NCBI GenBank assembly: GCA_945859605.1
Contig: OX243811.1
Location: forward strand, 55,488,069 to 55,552,068
Direction: 5' to 3'
DNA from: Lumbricus rubellus
Lineage: Eukaryota; Annelida; Clitellata; Crassiclitellata; Lumbricidae
Length of the DNA stretch: 64,000 bases
Shown here: positions 1 to 10,073 of the stretch, piece after piece
Position numbering within the stretch: position 1 is the stretch's first letter
Layout of the letters: every line of letters starts with the position of its first letter
The notes under the pieces: generated by a model
Database searches by the model: none
What the model saw: the letters and a program-made list of their open reading frames with translations, nothing else
Told to the model about the DNA's origin: nothing
Translations under genes and position numbers: made by a program

Positions 1-231
1 TCCTTCTCCTTCTCCTTCTCCTTCTCCTTCTTCTTCTCCTTCTCATTCTCCTTCTCCTTCTCCTTCTCCTTCTCCTTTTCCTTCTCCTTCTCCTTCTCCT
101 TCTCCTTCTCCTTCTCCTTCTCCTTCTCCTCCTCCTCCTCCTCCTCCTCCTCCTCCTCGACCTCCTCCTTATATTCTTCTTCTTCTTCTTCTTCTTCTTC
201 TTCTTCTTCTTCTTCCTTCTTCAATCTTCTT
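1..231. repeat. Polypyrimidine microsatellite (CTTCTC/CTC/TTC)n
   Basis: An almost pure pyrimidine tract that starts before the window. It moves from CTTCTC units to CTC and then TTC units. Such homopyrimidine tracts can form triplex (H-DNA) structures. No coding signal is seen. Confidence 0.95.
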
Positions 232-254
232 CCATTCTCGACCATTCGTATGTG

Positions 255-545
255 TCTCTTCTTTTCGATTGTCCGTTTCCTCATTGTCCTTCATTCCTGT
301 TTTCCTTTTTTCTCCATTCCATTCTATTGTCCATTCAATCGTCCGTCCTTCATTCTATCAAATTGGCAACTTTTCATTCCATTCAAACTTTCATTATTCG
401 TTCTATTCAATCTCCCGTTCTTCGTTCTATATTCAATCGTCCGTTCTTCATTCTACTCAATCGTCTGTTCTTCATTCTACTCAATCGTTCATTCATTCTT
501 CAATCTATTCGATCCTCCTTTCTTCGTTCTATATTGAATAGTCTG
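255..545. repeat. Degenerate minisatellite, TTCATTCTAYTCAATCGTYC-like
   Basis: Short words such as CATTCTA, TCAATCGT and CGTTCTTC recur every 20-25 bp. All three forward frames stay open through it, as expected of a low-complexity repeat and not of a gene. From 546 to about 1,384 I see only AT-rich unique sequence with a few TCAA/TCAATCAA runs. Confidence 0.75.
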
Positions 546-1384
546 TACGTCTGTTGTTTGGTCTTTCTTTTGTTCTCTCTAACGATTACATTTATACACA
601 AACAGTGCTGAAGATCGGCAGAGTGACTGCTTAGCTTGCTTCAGTTCGTCATAATTATAATCGACCGTTGCATGGAACAGAAAAAACCAATCAATCAATC
701 AATAGATCAATCACTCGATAGATCAATCAATCAATATATCAATCATCATCATTCACTTCTTCATTAACCAACTAAGTCATCTAAATTGGCCCTTCTGGAA
801 CCAAACATAAATTATAATATCATAATACGAATAGGCTACGCCTATAATATGCAAGATGTAGGGCATATAATGTGCTAATTAAGGTTGTTAGCATTATTTT
901 GTTGCGTAGAAAAGCAGATGTGCTCAAAAGGTATTCTACTCTTGCGTTTACAATTGATTGAACACATCAACAGTGCATCAATTCGTCTTTGAGTGAAACT
1001 GTTTTGAAGTTCACTTCGGTTTAAATATTAATTGTAATTGTAATTGTAATCAAACAATTATATAACGCCACTTCAAGAGAACTCCTCAGAGGCGCTCCCG
1101 ACCTGACACCAAACCATAATCAAAGAGAATGGTTTTCAAACGCTTGCGGAAAAGGGGCAAAGAAAGACAAAGAAGTTCATTACGGAGACTAATAGGTACC
1201 TTATATTCCAGGAAGACGGACCGACCATAGCAAAACTTCTATGCAGCACTGTGGAAGATCGAGCCATAGGAACAACCAGGTCACCAACCAATCACTCAAT
1301 CTTTGCATTAATGGGATGTATGCTAGACTTTTTACTAACGTACTTGACTATTAGGACCAAAGTTGAGCGTTGGAATACACTGTC

Positions 1385-1497
1385 AAATAGAAAGACCTCC
1401 CCTCCCGGCGGCTTGAGGTGGATTCGAACTTATAGAACCATCCGGCTCAAAGGCACTGAATCCACTGTTAGGCTAAACACCACCGCGCCCAACAATT
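1385..1497 (-). mobile_element. tRNA-derived SINE head (minus strand)
   Basis: On the minus strand the sequence begins TTGGGCGCGGTGGTGTTTAG, which resembles a Pol III A box. About 60 bp on it has AGTTCGAATCC, a good B box. The spacing matches a tRNA-derived promoter but no intact cloverleaf is evident. I read it as a SINE head or tRNA relic. The 82-codon plus-strand frame across it is accidental. Confidence 0.55.
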
Positions 1498-1966
1498 AAT
1501 GGCAGTTGAAATCAGTTTGTAAGTAATAGGTCAGATAGGTCAACGGCCTTTCACTATACAGACCCAAAAGGGCCATAACGCAACCTATAATCAGTCGACA
1601 AACTCTTTCGGAGCTTTTCTTCAGCTTGATGTTTTCACGACCTAATATCCAGCCAATGCTGCAATATGTCATAGCGTCCGCGTATACTTAGTCCTGTCTG
1701 CTGATTGGCCTGCAGGCAGTGCGATGAAGGAGTGGTCTTAGCTCGCCGACATCGTGTTTTGTCCATTGGTTCAATGTCGTGTGTGTAGTAAAAAGCAGGT
1801 GGAACAGTTAAAAGAAATCATTCATTGGCACAGTACATTCAAACCTCCGAAAAGTAATAAAACTGTCAGAGTTGGCTACAGTGCCGCTACACACGAGTCG
1901 ACAAAATGTCAGTCGATAAATAATAATATGAATACAGACTGACTACTCTGGCTTATTCGTGTATGC

Positions 1967-1997
<31 letters not shown>

Positions 1998-3350
1998 CGG
2001 TTCGTTTAGCCACGTGTCTATCCACGCACTCGAAAGTAAAGTGCTCACCAACTTATTCACGAGCGCTGCATCGAGTCGTACACACTGAGTCAATCCGGTT
2101 TCCAAGAAGGTCAGAGGGGCAGGGTAGGCCTAGATATTAAGGTGGGTGGCATCTAGGTAGAGAGTTGGAAAGTGAAAGTTCAGATGAGTCCGTGCCAGCT
2201 GGATTTGTCCAAAGTGGAGTAGGCTACGAAAGTGGAGTACGCAAATCCGATTGTCAGATCCAATTAAAGAACACAGATAGGCTAGTGCTACGTGTTAAAG
2301 AACTAACGATGTTTGTAGAGCTAAGGGTGAAAACCCAGTTGCAATGGAAAGTTGCAATTCGTCTATTCAGAATAACGAGGACGTAAGTCCAGCACTTTTA
2401 ACCCTACGGTAGGTCCTTGTTGTTCTGAATAGACGAATTGCGTTAGTAGCCTATAGCCTACGCCTACATTCCTCCTTTTAATTTCAGAGTCTTTAGCTTT
2501 GCATCTCTTTCTGCATAGGCATATGGACTAGAATGTTACATTATATGCAAAATATATATCTAAAGGGATATTGACATTGTCTCCTAAAGCAGAACGCTGA
2601 CCAATTCGGTCATACTGCATGAGTATAGGCCTTAGGCATAGGCCTATTCCAGTGACCTTCAGCGTTTCTCAGTTGAACGTCGATTGCATCTTATTACTGT
2701 CAATTGTTTCAACGTTGCGCTGTCATTAAGTCAATAAATGGCTTCAAACGAAATTAGAAACCAAAGCCACGTGTTTCTCTACTCGCCATCCCTAGCTCTG
2801 GACGAACAATTTCCAGCAAAGGCCGTGGAGCGAAATGAACATTATTGAATATTGACATGATTTGACACAGCGGGTTTATTTGATACTGACAATATTATTG
2901 TTCTTGCACGTGGTTCAATGGATGTAGGCCTAGTTTATAATTATAGACTCTTACTATTGTCGGCCCAAAAAGGTGAAGTAGGACATATAGTCAAGCTGCA
3001 AAGCCTTCTTCAAAATGCGATTAACTCAGGAAATGTAATCTTAGTCCTTCTTGCAATTTTACTTCCGAGCTCAGAGTATCTGTGCTTGCAACGGCATTCT
3101 CATCTGTTTTGCATGCATGCATGCATGCAGGTCTCACGCGGCAATTAAATGCCAATGAAAGCAAAATGTCATTGTCAACCTTATTCATCTTTCGAATAAC
3201 TTTCGTAACATGAAAATGACAAGCGGAATAATTTATTGTAACCAACATTCACCATATAGGCCTACATGTAATATATCCAGCTGTACGGTGGACTTTTCAA
3301 GCTGCACATTGACAACAGCCACGGCAAAAATGGATTGTAGCCTACTATGT
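1498..3350. other. Intergenic, no gene recognised
   Basis: AT-rich sequence with scattered AGGCCTA words, a (TG)n run near 1,968-1,995 and short unsupported open frames. An inverted duplication of about 18 bp (CTATTCAGAATAACGA near 2,364 and its complement near 2,420) could form a small hairpin. I found no splice-supported exons. Confidence 0.6.
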
Positions 3351-3359
3351 AGCTTAATG

Positions 3360-5147
3360 CAGTGTTTAATCTAGTCCCCCGCCTCTAGGGGGAATTCAAA
3401 TTTCTGGGGGGGGGGGAGAAATTGAGCTACCGAACAACGCTCGTGAGGCGCGCAGCGCCGAGACCAGAAAGGGGGAGGGGTATGGGGAGGGGGATGCGCT
3501 CCCTCCCCATAATTTTTTTTGAATTTTCACATTGAAATGGCAGCATTTTAAGGTGTCATCTTTTAAAAAAATAGCTGTACTTTTTCAGAGTCTTACCAAA
3601 AACTTTTTGAATTTTCACATTGAAATGGCAGCATTTTAAGGTGTCATCCTTTAAAAAATAGCTGTACTTTTTCAGAGTCTTACCAGAAACTTTTTGAATT
3701 TTCACATTGAAATGGCAGCATTTTAAGGTGTCATCTTAACAAAATAGCTATACTTTTTCAGAGTCTCACCAGAAACTTTTTGAGTTTTGAACATTGAAAT
3801 GGCAGCATTTTAAGGTGTCATCTTTTAAAAAAATTAGCTGTACTTTTCAGAGTCTTACCAGAAACTTTTTAAATTTTCACATTGAAATGGCAGCATTTTA
3901 AGGTGTCATCTTTTAAAAAAATAGCTGTACTTTTTCAGAGTCTCACCAAAAACTTTTTGAATTTTCACATTGAAATGGCAGCATTTAAAGGTGTCATCTT
4001 AACAAAATAGCTGTACTTTTTCAGAGTCTCACCAGAAAATTTTTGAATTTTCACATTGAAATGGCAGCATTTAAAGGTGTCATCTTAACAAAATAGCTGT
4101 ACTTTTTCAATGCTTACATAAGCGGCCTAAGACTTGAATAATAATGAATAAATATCCGCAATACTTTTTAAAATATTTTTTGTGGGAGTTTCTACACTGT
4201 TAGCAAAATAACTCCATTATTTCAGTACGGATAAAAAGTTTTTTATATATAAAATTATAATTACAATAAAATTATCTTTCTTCATTGAGTTCAGCAGCTC
4301 AGTTTTGTTGTTGCTGGGTTAATCTAATGAATAACTGCAGACGTGAATATAATAGTATGTAAGCTGACTTTTCAGTACTATAATCATCTTATCCCTGTTT
4401 TCCAAATGATATTGTCCTGAATTGCTGACCAGGTCACACTTTCAGAAACCATATTTAATGGTACACAACCAACTAAGAACTAATAAACTACCGGTACCAA
4501 AGTCGGGAAGCCACATCATATGTATTATATAGTCATGATGCTGGTTTTTTACTAGGTGTTCAAAAATAGGACCAAAACATTTTGAAATTTGACAGTTTAA
4601 AATTTGAAGGATACCACTGGTGAGAAGCCATTCAGTTGTACAAAAGTAGTATTTGTACAAATATTAAAAGTAAGTTACACTCATTTTAGCAGGTTTGTGT
4701 CATATATTTTAATAGTAAATGATAACATTATAACCATTAATGAGTAAATAATATTACGGTATATTATAACAGTTCATGTAATACGATGATGTAAACAGAA
4801 ACTAAAAGCTATTATTATTTTGTAAAATGTTTCTCGAGAGGATGTTATCTCAGTTTTTTTGTTGGGCAAAAATCATAGATATCTATGGCAAAAATAGTGC
4901 TTATACAAATACATAGAGTAAGTTATGCTCATTGCAACATGATAGTATCAATCATATATTTATAATATTAAATAATGTCATTATATTCATATTATAGTAA
5001 ATAATATCACAGTGTATCAAAACACTTCATGTAGAATAATGATGAAAACAGCATCTAAAAATCAATATTTTGTAAAACAATTTCTGGGGGGGGGAATGTC
5101 AATCCTAGAGGGGAACTTCCCCCCAGAGACGTCTAGATTAAACACTG
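3360..5147. mobile_element. hAT-like nonautonomous DNA transposon, about 1.8 kb
   Basis: Its terminal inverted repeats are CAGTGTTTAATCTAG at the left and CTAGATTAAACACTG at the right. It is flanked on both sides by AGCTTAATG (3,351-3,359 and 5,148-5,156). Nine matching bases were seen where hAT normally makes 8. G-rich runs lie just inside both ends. No transposase domain was found. The body carries a seven-copy tandem repeat. A lone left end of the same family lies at 59,637. Confidence 0.75.
3519..4110. repeat. About 87-bp minisatellite, 7 copies, inside the hAT-like element
   Basis: Each unit contains TTCACATTGAAATGGCAGCA, then AAGGTGTCATCTT, ATAGCTGTACTTTTTC and AGAGTCTYACC. Units begin near 3,521, 3,609, 3,696, 3,785, 3,870, 3,958 and 4,044. 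Divergence between copies is low, so the array is fairly young. Confidence 0.9.
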
Positions 5148-5351
5148 AGCTTAATGCATTGAAAAATAATGGGTCAAGTTTGCTGTATGCATATTTAAAT
5201 TAAAACATATACATGTGTATATACGTGCATATCTTTTCTATGCATTGCAACAGTTTCCAATGGCAGTCTTAATCAGCTTCCGATTAGTTTGGCTACATAG
5301 TTGCAATACGAGTTCAATATGTTTTCTTTTCTTTTTGACACCTTTTCGAAG

Positions 5352-5482
5352 TTTCCGGAAGGATGATTGTCTTGAGCATACATGGAAGCCTTATCCTAAC
5401 TCTCCATTTTTGCAAGATGAATATTCTCGAACTTGCTTTGGAGTCAAGATAAAGAACCAAAGAGATGCTGCTGAACTAGAAG
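5352..5482 (+). other. Possible isolated exon (weak)
   Basis: A pyrimidine-rich stretch ends at an AG (5,350-5,351), is followed by about 130 open bases encoding a non-repetitive peptide (starting FRKDDCLEHTWKPYPN), and then meets a GTAAAG donor-like site. I do not recognise the peptide and see no partner exon nearby. It could be a relic or chance. Confidence 0.18.
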
Positions 5483-5825
5483 GTAAAGGATAAAAATAGC
5501 CTACTTGAATAAGCTAACCTAGGGAATACATGTAGCTATAGCCAAACACCGCAGAATGAATAAGCTTACTGCAGACATTGACGCTGAGCAGCATTATATT
5601 ACAACGCAACTTCATTTTGACATTAAATTATTTTGACCCAAAAAATTTAGGATATACACGTACACTCGTACAGTGTTATAGTAAACGCCTCGACGGCCAA
5701 GCTGCATTTATAATGCATGGCAATTGTTAGTGAAGGACTTGAGTCACTCGAGTCTCAAGGTCACTACACTGCAGTGACCGTCTTGGACGAAGAAATCACG
5801 AGGATGACGATGTTATTTTTTGTTG

Positions 5826-5968
5826 TTGCTGCTGATGATGATGATTATAATAGTGATGATGATGATGATGGTGCTTATGATGACGTTGACGATGACGATG
5901 ATGACGTTGACGATGATGACGACGATGATGATGATGATGACGGTGACGATGACGAAGAAACAGATAAA
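5826..5968. repeat. (GAT)n/(GAC)n microsatellite
   Basis: About 140 bp of GAT/GAC triplets. Poly-Asp on the plus strand and His/Ser-rich frames on the minus strand follow from the repeat and are not treated as genes. Confidence 0.95.
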
Positions 5969-6087
5969 GTATAGCAGAGACAGAAGAAGAAGAGCAAGGA
6001 GAAGAACAAGAATAATGAATAGTGGAATTGAAATTGGAGCTGAAATAACACAATATTATTATCATAATTATAGCTACAATATACAAT

Positions 6088-6335
6088 TGGTGGAAGAAAA
6101 GAGATCACTGGTGGACACTATACGTGGGCGACAGAAGAAATGGATAGGACACATCTTAAGGAGCGACACCCTACTAAAAGACATCATTGAGGGACGAATG
6201 GAGGGGAAAAGGATGCAAGGTAGACCAAGAACAATGCTGCTGGATTGTATGCTGTCAGAAGAGGGATACAGTGGACTGAAGAGAGAAGCTCAGGACAGAG
6301 AAAAATGGCGTCGATGGACATACGAACCTGCCTAA
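6088..6335 (+). pseudogene. RTE-like LINE reverse transcriptase, C-terminal fragment
   Basis: The in-frame peptide shows the typical tail of endonuclease-reverse transcriptase proteins: [20 protein letters not shown], then [14 protein letters not shown], ending [11 protein letters not shown] before a stop at 6,333. Only this last 80 or so residues survive, with no palm motif, so it is a 5'-truncated dead copy joined to the preceding GAT repeat. Confidence 0.8.
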
Positions 6336-6750
6336 TGGCAGAGAACATAAAGAAGAAGCTACAGTATATAGGCTGTAGTAAATAAGGTTGAAGCACTAGG
6401 CTATATGTCCACATCGTAGCGGTTATTTCGCACAAAACTCACAGGCGTTTTATATGCGTGTTAATGTTGCACAGCTGGAAATAATATATTTATCAAATAT
6501 ATTCTTGTATACGTCTGGCCATTGACCATCGTTTCTTCGTATCAGTCTCATGCAGACGGCGTCTGTAAGGAGTACGCATGGTATGACGCGTCTACGTATG
6601 GCATACAGATAAGGCGATTTACCTCATTTCGTCAGCCATTGGGGCAGAGGGAGGGATGGGGAGGGACGGGGAGGGGTGGGGGTGGGGTTGCGTGGGGCAG
6701 GGTTTTGATTCGAATGATGTATGTTTTGTCGGTGATGAATCTTTTCTTAC

Positions 6751-6762
6751 TTGGATTCGCTG

Positions 6763-6793
<31 letters not shown>

Positions 6794-8952
6794 CGATGTT
6801 GGATCGATTGGCGTTTCGACAGGCGCTTCTGGACATTCCTTCCATCGCTGACCCGTCCAGCCTGTCCGATGCATCGGTCGCCGAGCTCTTCGACGAATAT
6901 GAGACATCTATGACGACTCTCGTCAACAATCTCCTTCCTTCGCATCCGGCCGAGATGCGGCGCTCTGGATTAACGCCTTGGTTCGACGCCGAGTGCCGCG
7001 CTCTCCGACGTCAAGCTCGCCGTCGTGAGAGACTTTACAGACGTTCCAAATCGCCTACTGACCATGCTGACTGGGTGAAATTCGTCCGAGAGATGCACCG
7101 TCGATACAGGGAGAAGGAGACACTATATTGGGAGAATAAGATCATCCATCACTCCAAAGAGCCCAGGAAACTCTGGGCTACATTCAATGACCTTCTCGGT
7201 CGGTCTCATCCCGGAAGTCGGCCTGCAACACCGCTGTTCACAGCTGGTGAATACTTCGACGTCTTCACCTCGAAAGTCAGGTCGGTTCGCGAAGGCACGG
7301 CTGGCTCTCCTCCGCCAGAGTTTCCTACTACGGAATGCTCTCTCTCAGCTCTTACTCCGATAAGCAGCGAGGAGCTAAAGCGAATCATCTTAGCTTCAGC
7401 TCCTAAAACCTGCGACCTCGATCCTCTTCCATCATTCCTTCTGCAAGAGTTCATCGACGTCTTCCTTCCTTTCCTGACTGTCCTCTGCAACCGCTCTCTT
7501 CAAGAGGGAGTTCTTCCTTCGTCGCAGAAGAAGTCCATCCTTGTTCCAGTTCCGAAGCGCGAAGGACTGGACTTGTCTGATCCTTCCAACTTTAGGCCAA
7601 TTGCTAATGTTTCTTTTATTTCTAAATTAATTGAGAAGATTGTTGCTTCTCAACTAACTGCATATCTTGATGTGAACAATTTACTCCCGATTTTTCAATC
7701 TGGGTTTCGTAAGGGTCACTCCACGGAAACCCTCTTAGTTCGCCTCCTTTCTGATATTTATGGGGCAATCGATAGATCCCAGGTCACCCTTTTAGCATTA
7801 TTTGATGTGAGTGCGGCCTTCGACACTGTCGATCATGATATCCTCCACAAGCGCCTATCAACCTCGTTCGGTCTTTCTGGGAACTTTCTCGACTGGCTTG
7901 GTTCCTTCCTCCAAGACCGTTCCTTCTCTGTGGTCTACGGGTCTGCCAGAACTCCATGGGTTCCTGCCCCATTTGGCCTGCCCCAGGGTTCTGTCTTGGG
8001 CCCACTTTTGTATATTATTTATACGGCTGATCTTGGTTCTCTCCTTGCTGCTTTTTCTGTTTTTAGCCAATCCTACGCGGATGACCTGCAAGCGTATTTG
8101 CACTGTTCTGCGCTGGCAGCCATTTCCACTGTTCGAGTTATGAGCCGGGCAATGGAGGCTCTGGAAGCCTGGATGTCATCCAATCGCCTGCGGCTCAACT
8201 CTTCTAAAACCCAATTTATCTGGTTTGGCACACGCCAACAGCTTGCCAAAATTGACCTGGAAGTTCTTGCCCAGGAATTCCCTCAGTTCACCTTCTCTTC
8301 CTCTGTCCGGGACCTTGGTGTCACTTTGGACCAAGAGCTTACTTTCACGCGGCATATCAATCTGCTATGCCGCAGCTGCTACTACCAATTGCGTCAGCTT
8401 AGAGTGGTGCTCCGCTCCTTAACTTTCAACGCTGCCTTAACGCTTATCCACTCTTTCGTTGTCTCACGTTTAGACTATTGCAGCGCCCTCTATGTGGGTC
8501 TTCCGGTGACTCGGATTGGGTGCTTGGATCGGGTCTTGCGCTCTTCGGCACGCCTTGTTGGTCGCATCCCAAAATTTGGTCATGTCACTGACTATATGTG
8601 GGATGTCTTGCACTGGCTCCCTTTCTCACAAAGGGTCACTTACAGAATATCTTCCTTGGTTTGGCGCTGTCTCGCGGGTTTGGCCCCTGTCTATTTGCAG
8701 GAGCTCTGTTGCTCCACCCTGAGCGTCCAGCGCCGTGGCTCTCTTCGCTCTTCTAAGCAGGCTGAGCTTCTTGTCCCCCGGTCGCGCACCTCTATTGCGC
8801 AGCGCCGTTCCTTTTCTGTTGTTGGCCCTGCAACCTGGAATGGGCTCCCTGTGGAACTACGTCTAATACCTCGAGCATTTGAGACTACGTTCTACTCTGC
8901 TCTTAAGACTGTTCTCTTTAGCCGTGGTTGGGTCGGGAGCGCCTCTGAGTAG
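6751..8952 (+). CDS. Non-LTR retrotransposon reverse transcriptase (ORF2 part)
   Basis: The frame is 733 codons; the first 15 or so come from the TG repeat, so the annotated start is artificial. Visible RT motifs are FRPIANVSFISKLIEKI near residue 281, the catalytic block FDVSAAFDTVDH near 351, GLPQGSVLGPL near 409 and the YADDLQ active site near 442. A basic linker rich in Arg (RRQARRRERLYRR) precedes the RT. The C-terminus has the LINE signature VVGPATWNGLP. The endonuclease is missing through 5' truncation, so the copy is unlikely to move by itself although its RT reads as intact. The protein would copy LINE RNA at a nicked target site in the nucleus. Confidence 0.88.
6765..6793. repeat. 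(TG)n microsatellite at the LINE 5' junction
   Basis: A TG run directly abuts the 5' truncation point of the L2-like LINE. The open frame runs through it as Val-Cys repeats, which are not part of the LINE protein. Confidence 0.9.
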
Positions 8953-9006
8953 ATATTCTTGAAGAGGCGCTATATAAATGTCTGAAATGAATGAATGAAT
9001 GAATGT
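6794..9006 (+). mobile_element. 5'-truncated L2/CR1-like LINE with (GAAT)n tail
   Basis: The element starts just after the TG repeat and downstream of where the endonuclease domain would lie. It carries the linker, a full reverse transcriptase and the C-terminal region. It ends with GGCGCTATATAAATG followed by four or five GAAT repeats, the kind of 3' end seen in L2/CR1-group LINEs. The absence of in-frame stops or frameshifts over 2.1 kb argues for recent insertion. Confidence 0.85.
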
Positions 9007-9209
9007 GTCTGTTGTTGGTGGACAAATCGTCGAAGAAATCGACTGGAAATAATGCACGAGTGACGGAAAAATAGCGAACGACGACCGCGATGGCATTATT
9101 GAAAAATAGTCCATCGTTCATCATCGTCTGCTATTTATGTCACTCGCATACTGTTGCTGCTGTTGGTGCATCTGATGAGGAGCAGGATGATGATGACAAT
9201 GATGACTAC

Positions 9210-9243
<34 letters not shown>

Positions 9244-9675
9244 GTATGAATTCAAACCAGTTTTCTAAGGTTGACATATTGATACGAGCATAGAATTCAG
9301 TATGACACAACTGCAGGTCATTCAAAACACGGCAGTCGAACAATTGGCGTAGACGAACAAAGCCACAGGTATACCGTATACCTGCATTAGCATTGGAGAC
9401 TGAACGAACTGATTTGAAATGAGCTACAGACACAGACAAACAGAACCACGCGCGCAGAGAGGGAGAGAGAGAGAGAGAGAGAGAGATAAAGAGAGAGAGA
9501 GTGAAAGAGAGAGAGAGAGAGAGAGAGAGAGTGAGAGAGAGAGAGAGAGAGTGAGAGAGAGAGAGAGAGAAAGAGAGAAAGAGAGAGAGAGAAATGGTGG
9601 AAGGAAAGAACTGAGGGATGTAGCGACGGAAAATGGTTGGCGGCTGTATTGCTATGTCCATGGCTCCATGTATAA
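9007..9675. repeat. Microsatellite-rich spacer: (GAT)n and (GA)n
   Basis: A (GAT)n run lies near 9,208-9,242 and a GA-rich tract near 9,456-9,592, interrupted by GTGAGA and AAAGAGA variants. The long Ser-Leu and Arg-Glu frames here are repeat artefacts. Confidence 0.9.
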
Positions 9676-9746
9676 TTAACCCTTTAATGCCGGAGATGTA
9701 GGATTTCCCATACCATTTACTAACCACCTCGGCATTAAAGGGTTAA
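9676..9746. mobile_element. piggyBac-type MITE, copy 1
   Basis: A 71-bp palindromic element bounded by TTAA on both sides with ends CCCTTTAATGC and GCATTAAAGGG. TTAA duplication plus CCC/GGG ends are piggyBac hallmarks. A second copy with the same ends and a shared core (GGATTTCCCATAC) lies at 29,243-29,320. Confidence 0.75.
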
Positions 9747-10073
9747 CCGTCATGTTGGAATTCAAACTGCGCCCCTTTAGCGGTTTTTGCTAATAGGTTA
9801 ATTATAAAAATTAATGAGTAATTGCATTTCAAACTTAAAATTATTGCAACATCTAGTGATGAATATCCTAAATAAAGTTCTCTATGGTGTTAAATAAAAT
9901 CCCCCAAAAGTAGGCCTTTGACATTACCGAATAATTAAATGATAAATAATTACATTATCAATTTTTTTGGAGGGACGCAATTTACACTCTGCCTTAGCCA
10001 GTTAAACTGGAGTGATGACGAGTATTTAGTTAGGGTAAGCTTCTTTTTATTTCGATTGATGGTTTGTATAGCT

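Noticed and set aside
5796..6108. His-rich and Ser-rich minus-strand frames
   Set aside because: They are shadows of the GAT repeat.
9206..9727. 173-codon minus-strand frame with Ser-Leu repeats
   Set aside because: It runs through the GA and GAT microsatellites and a MITE; no protein signal.
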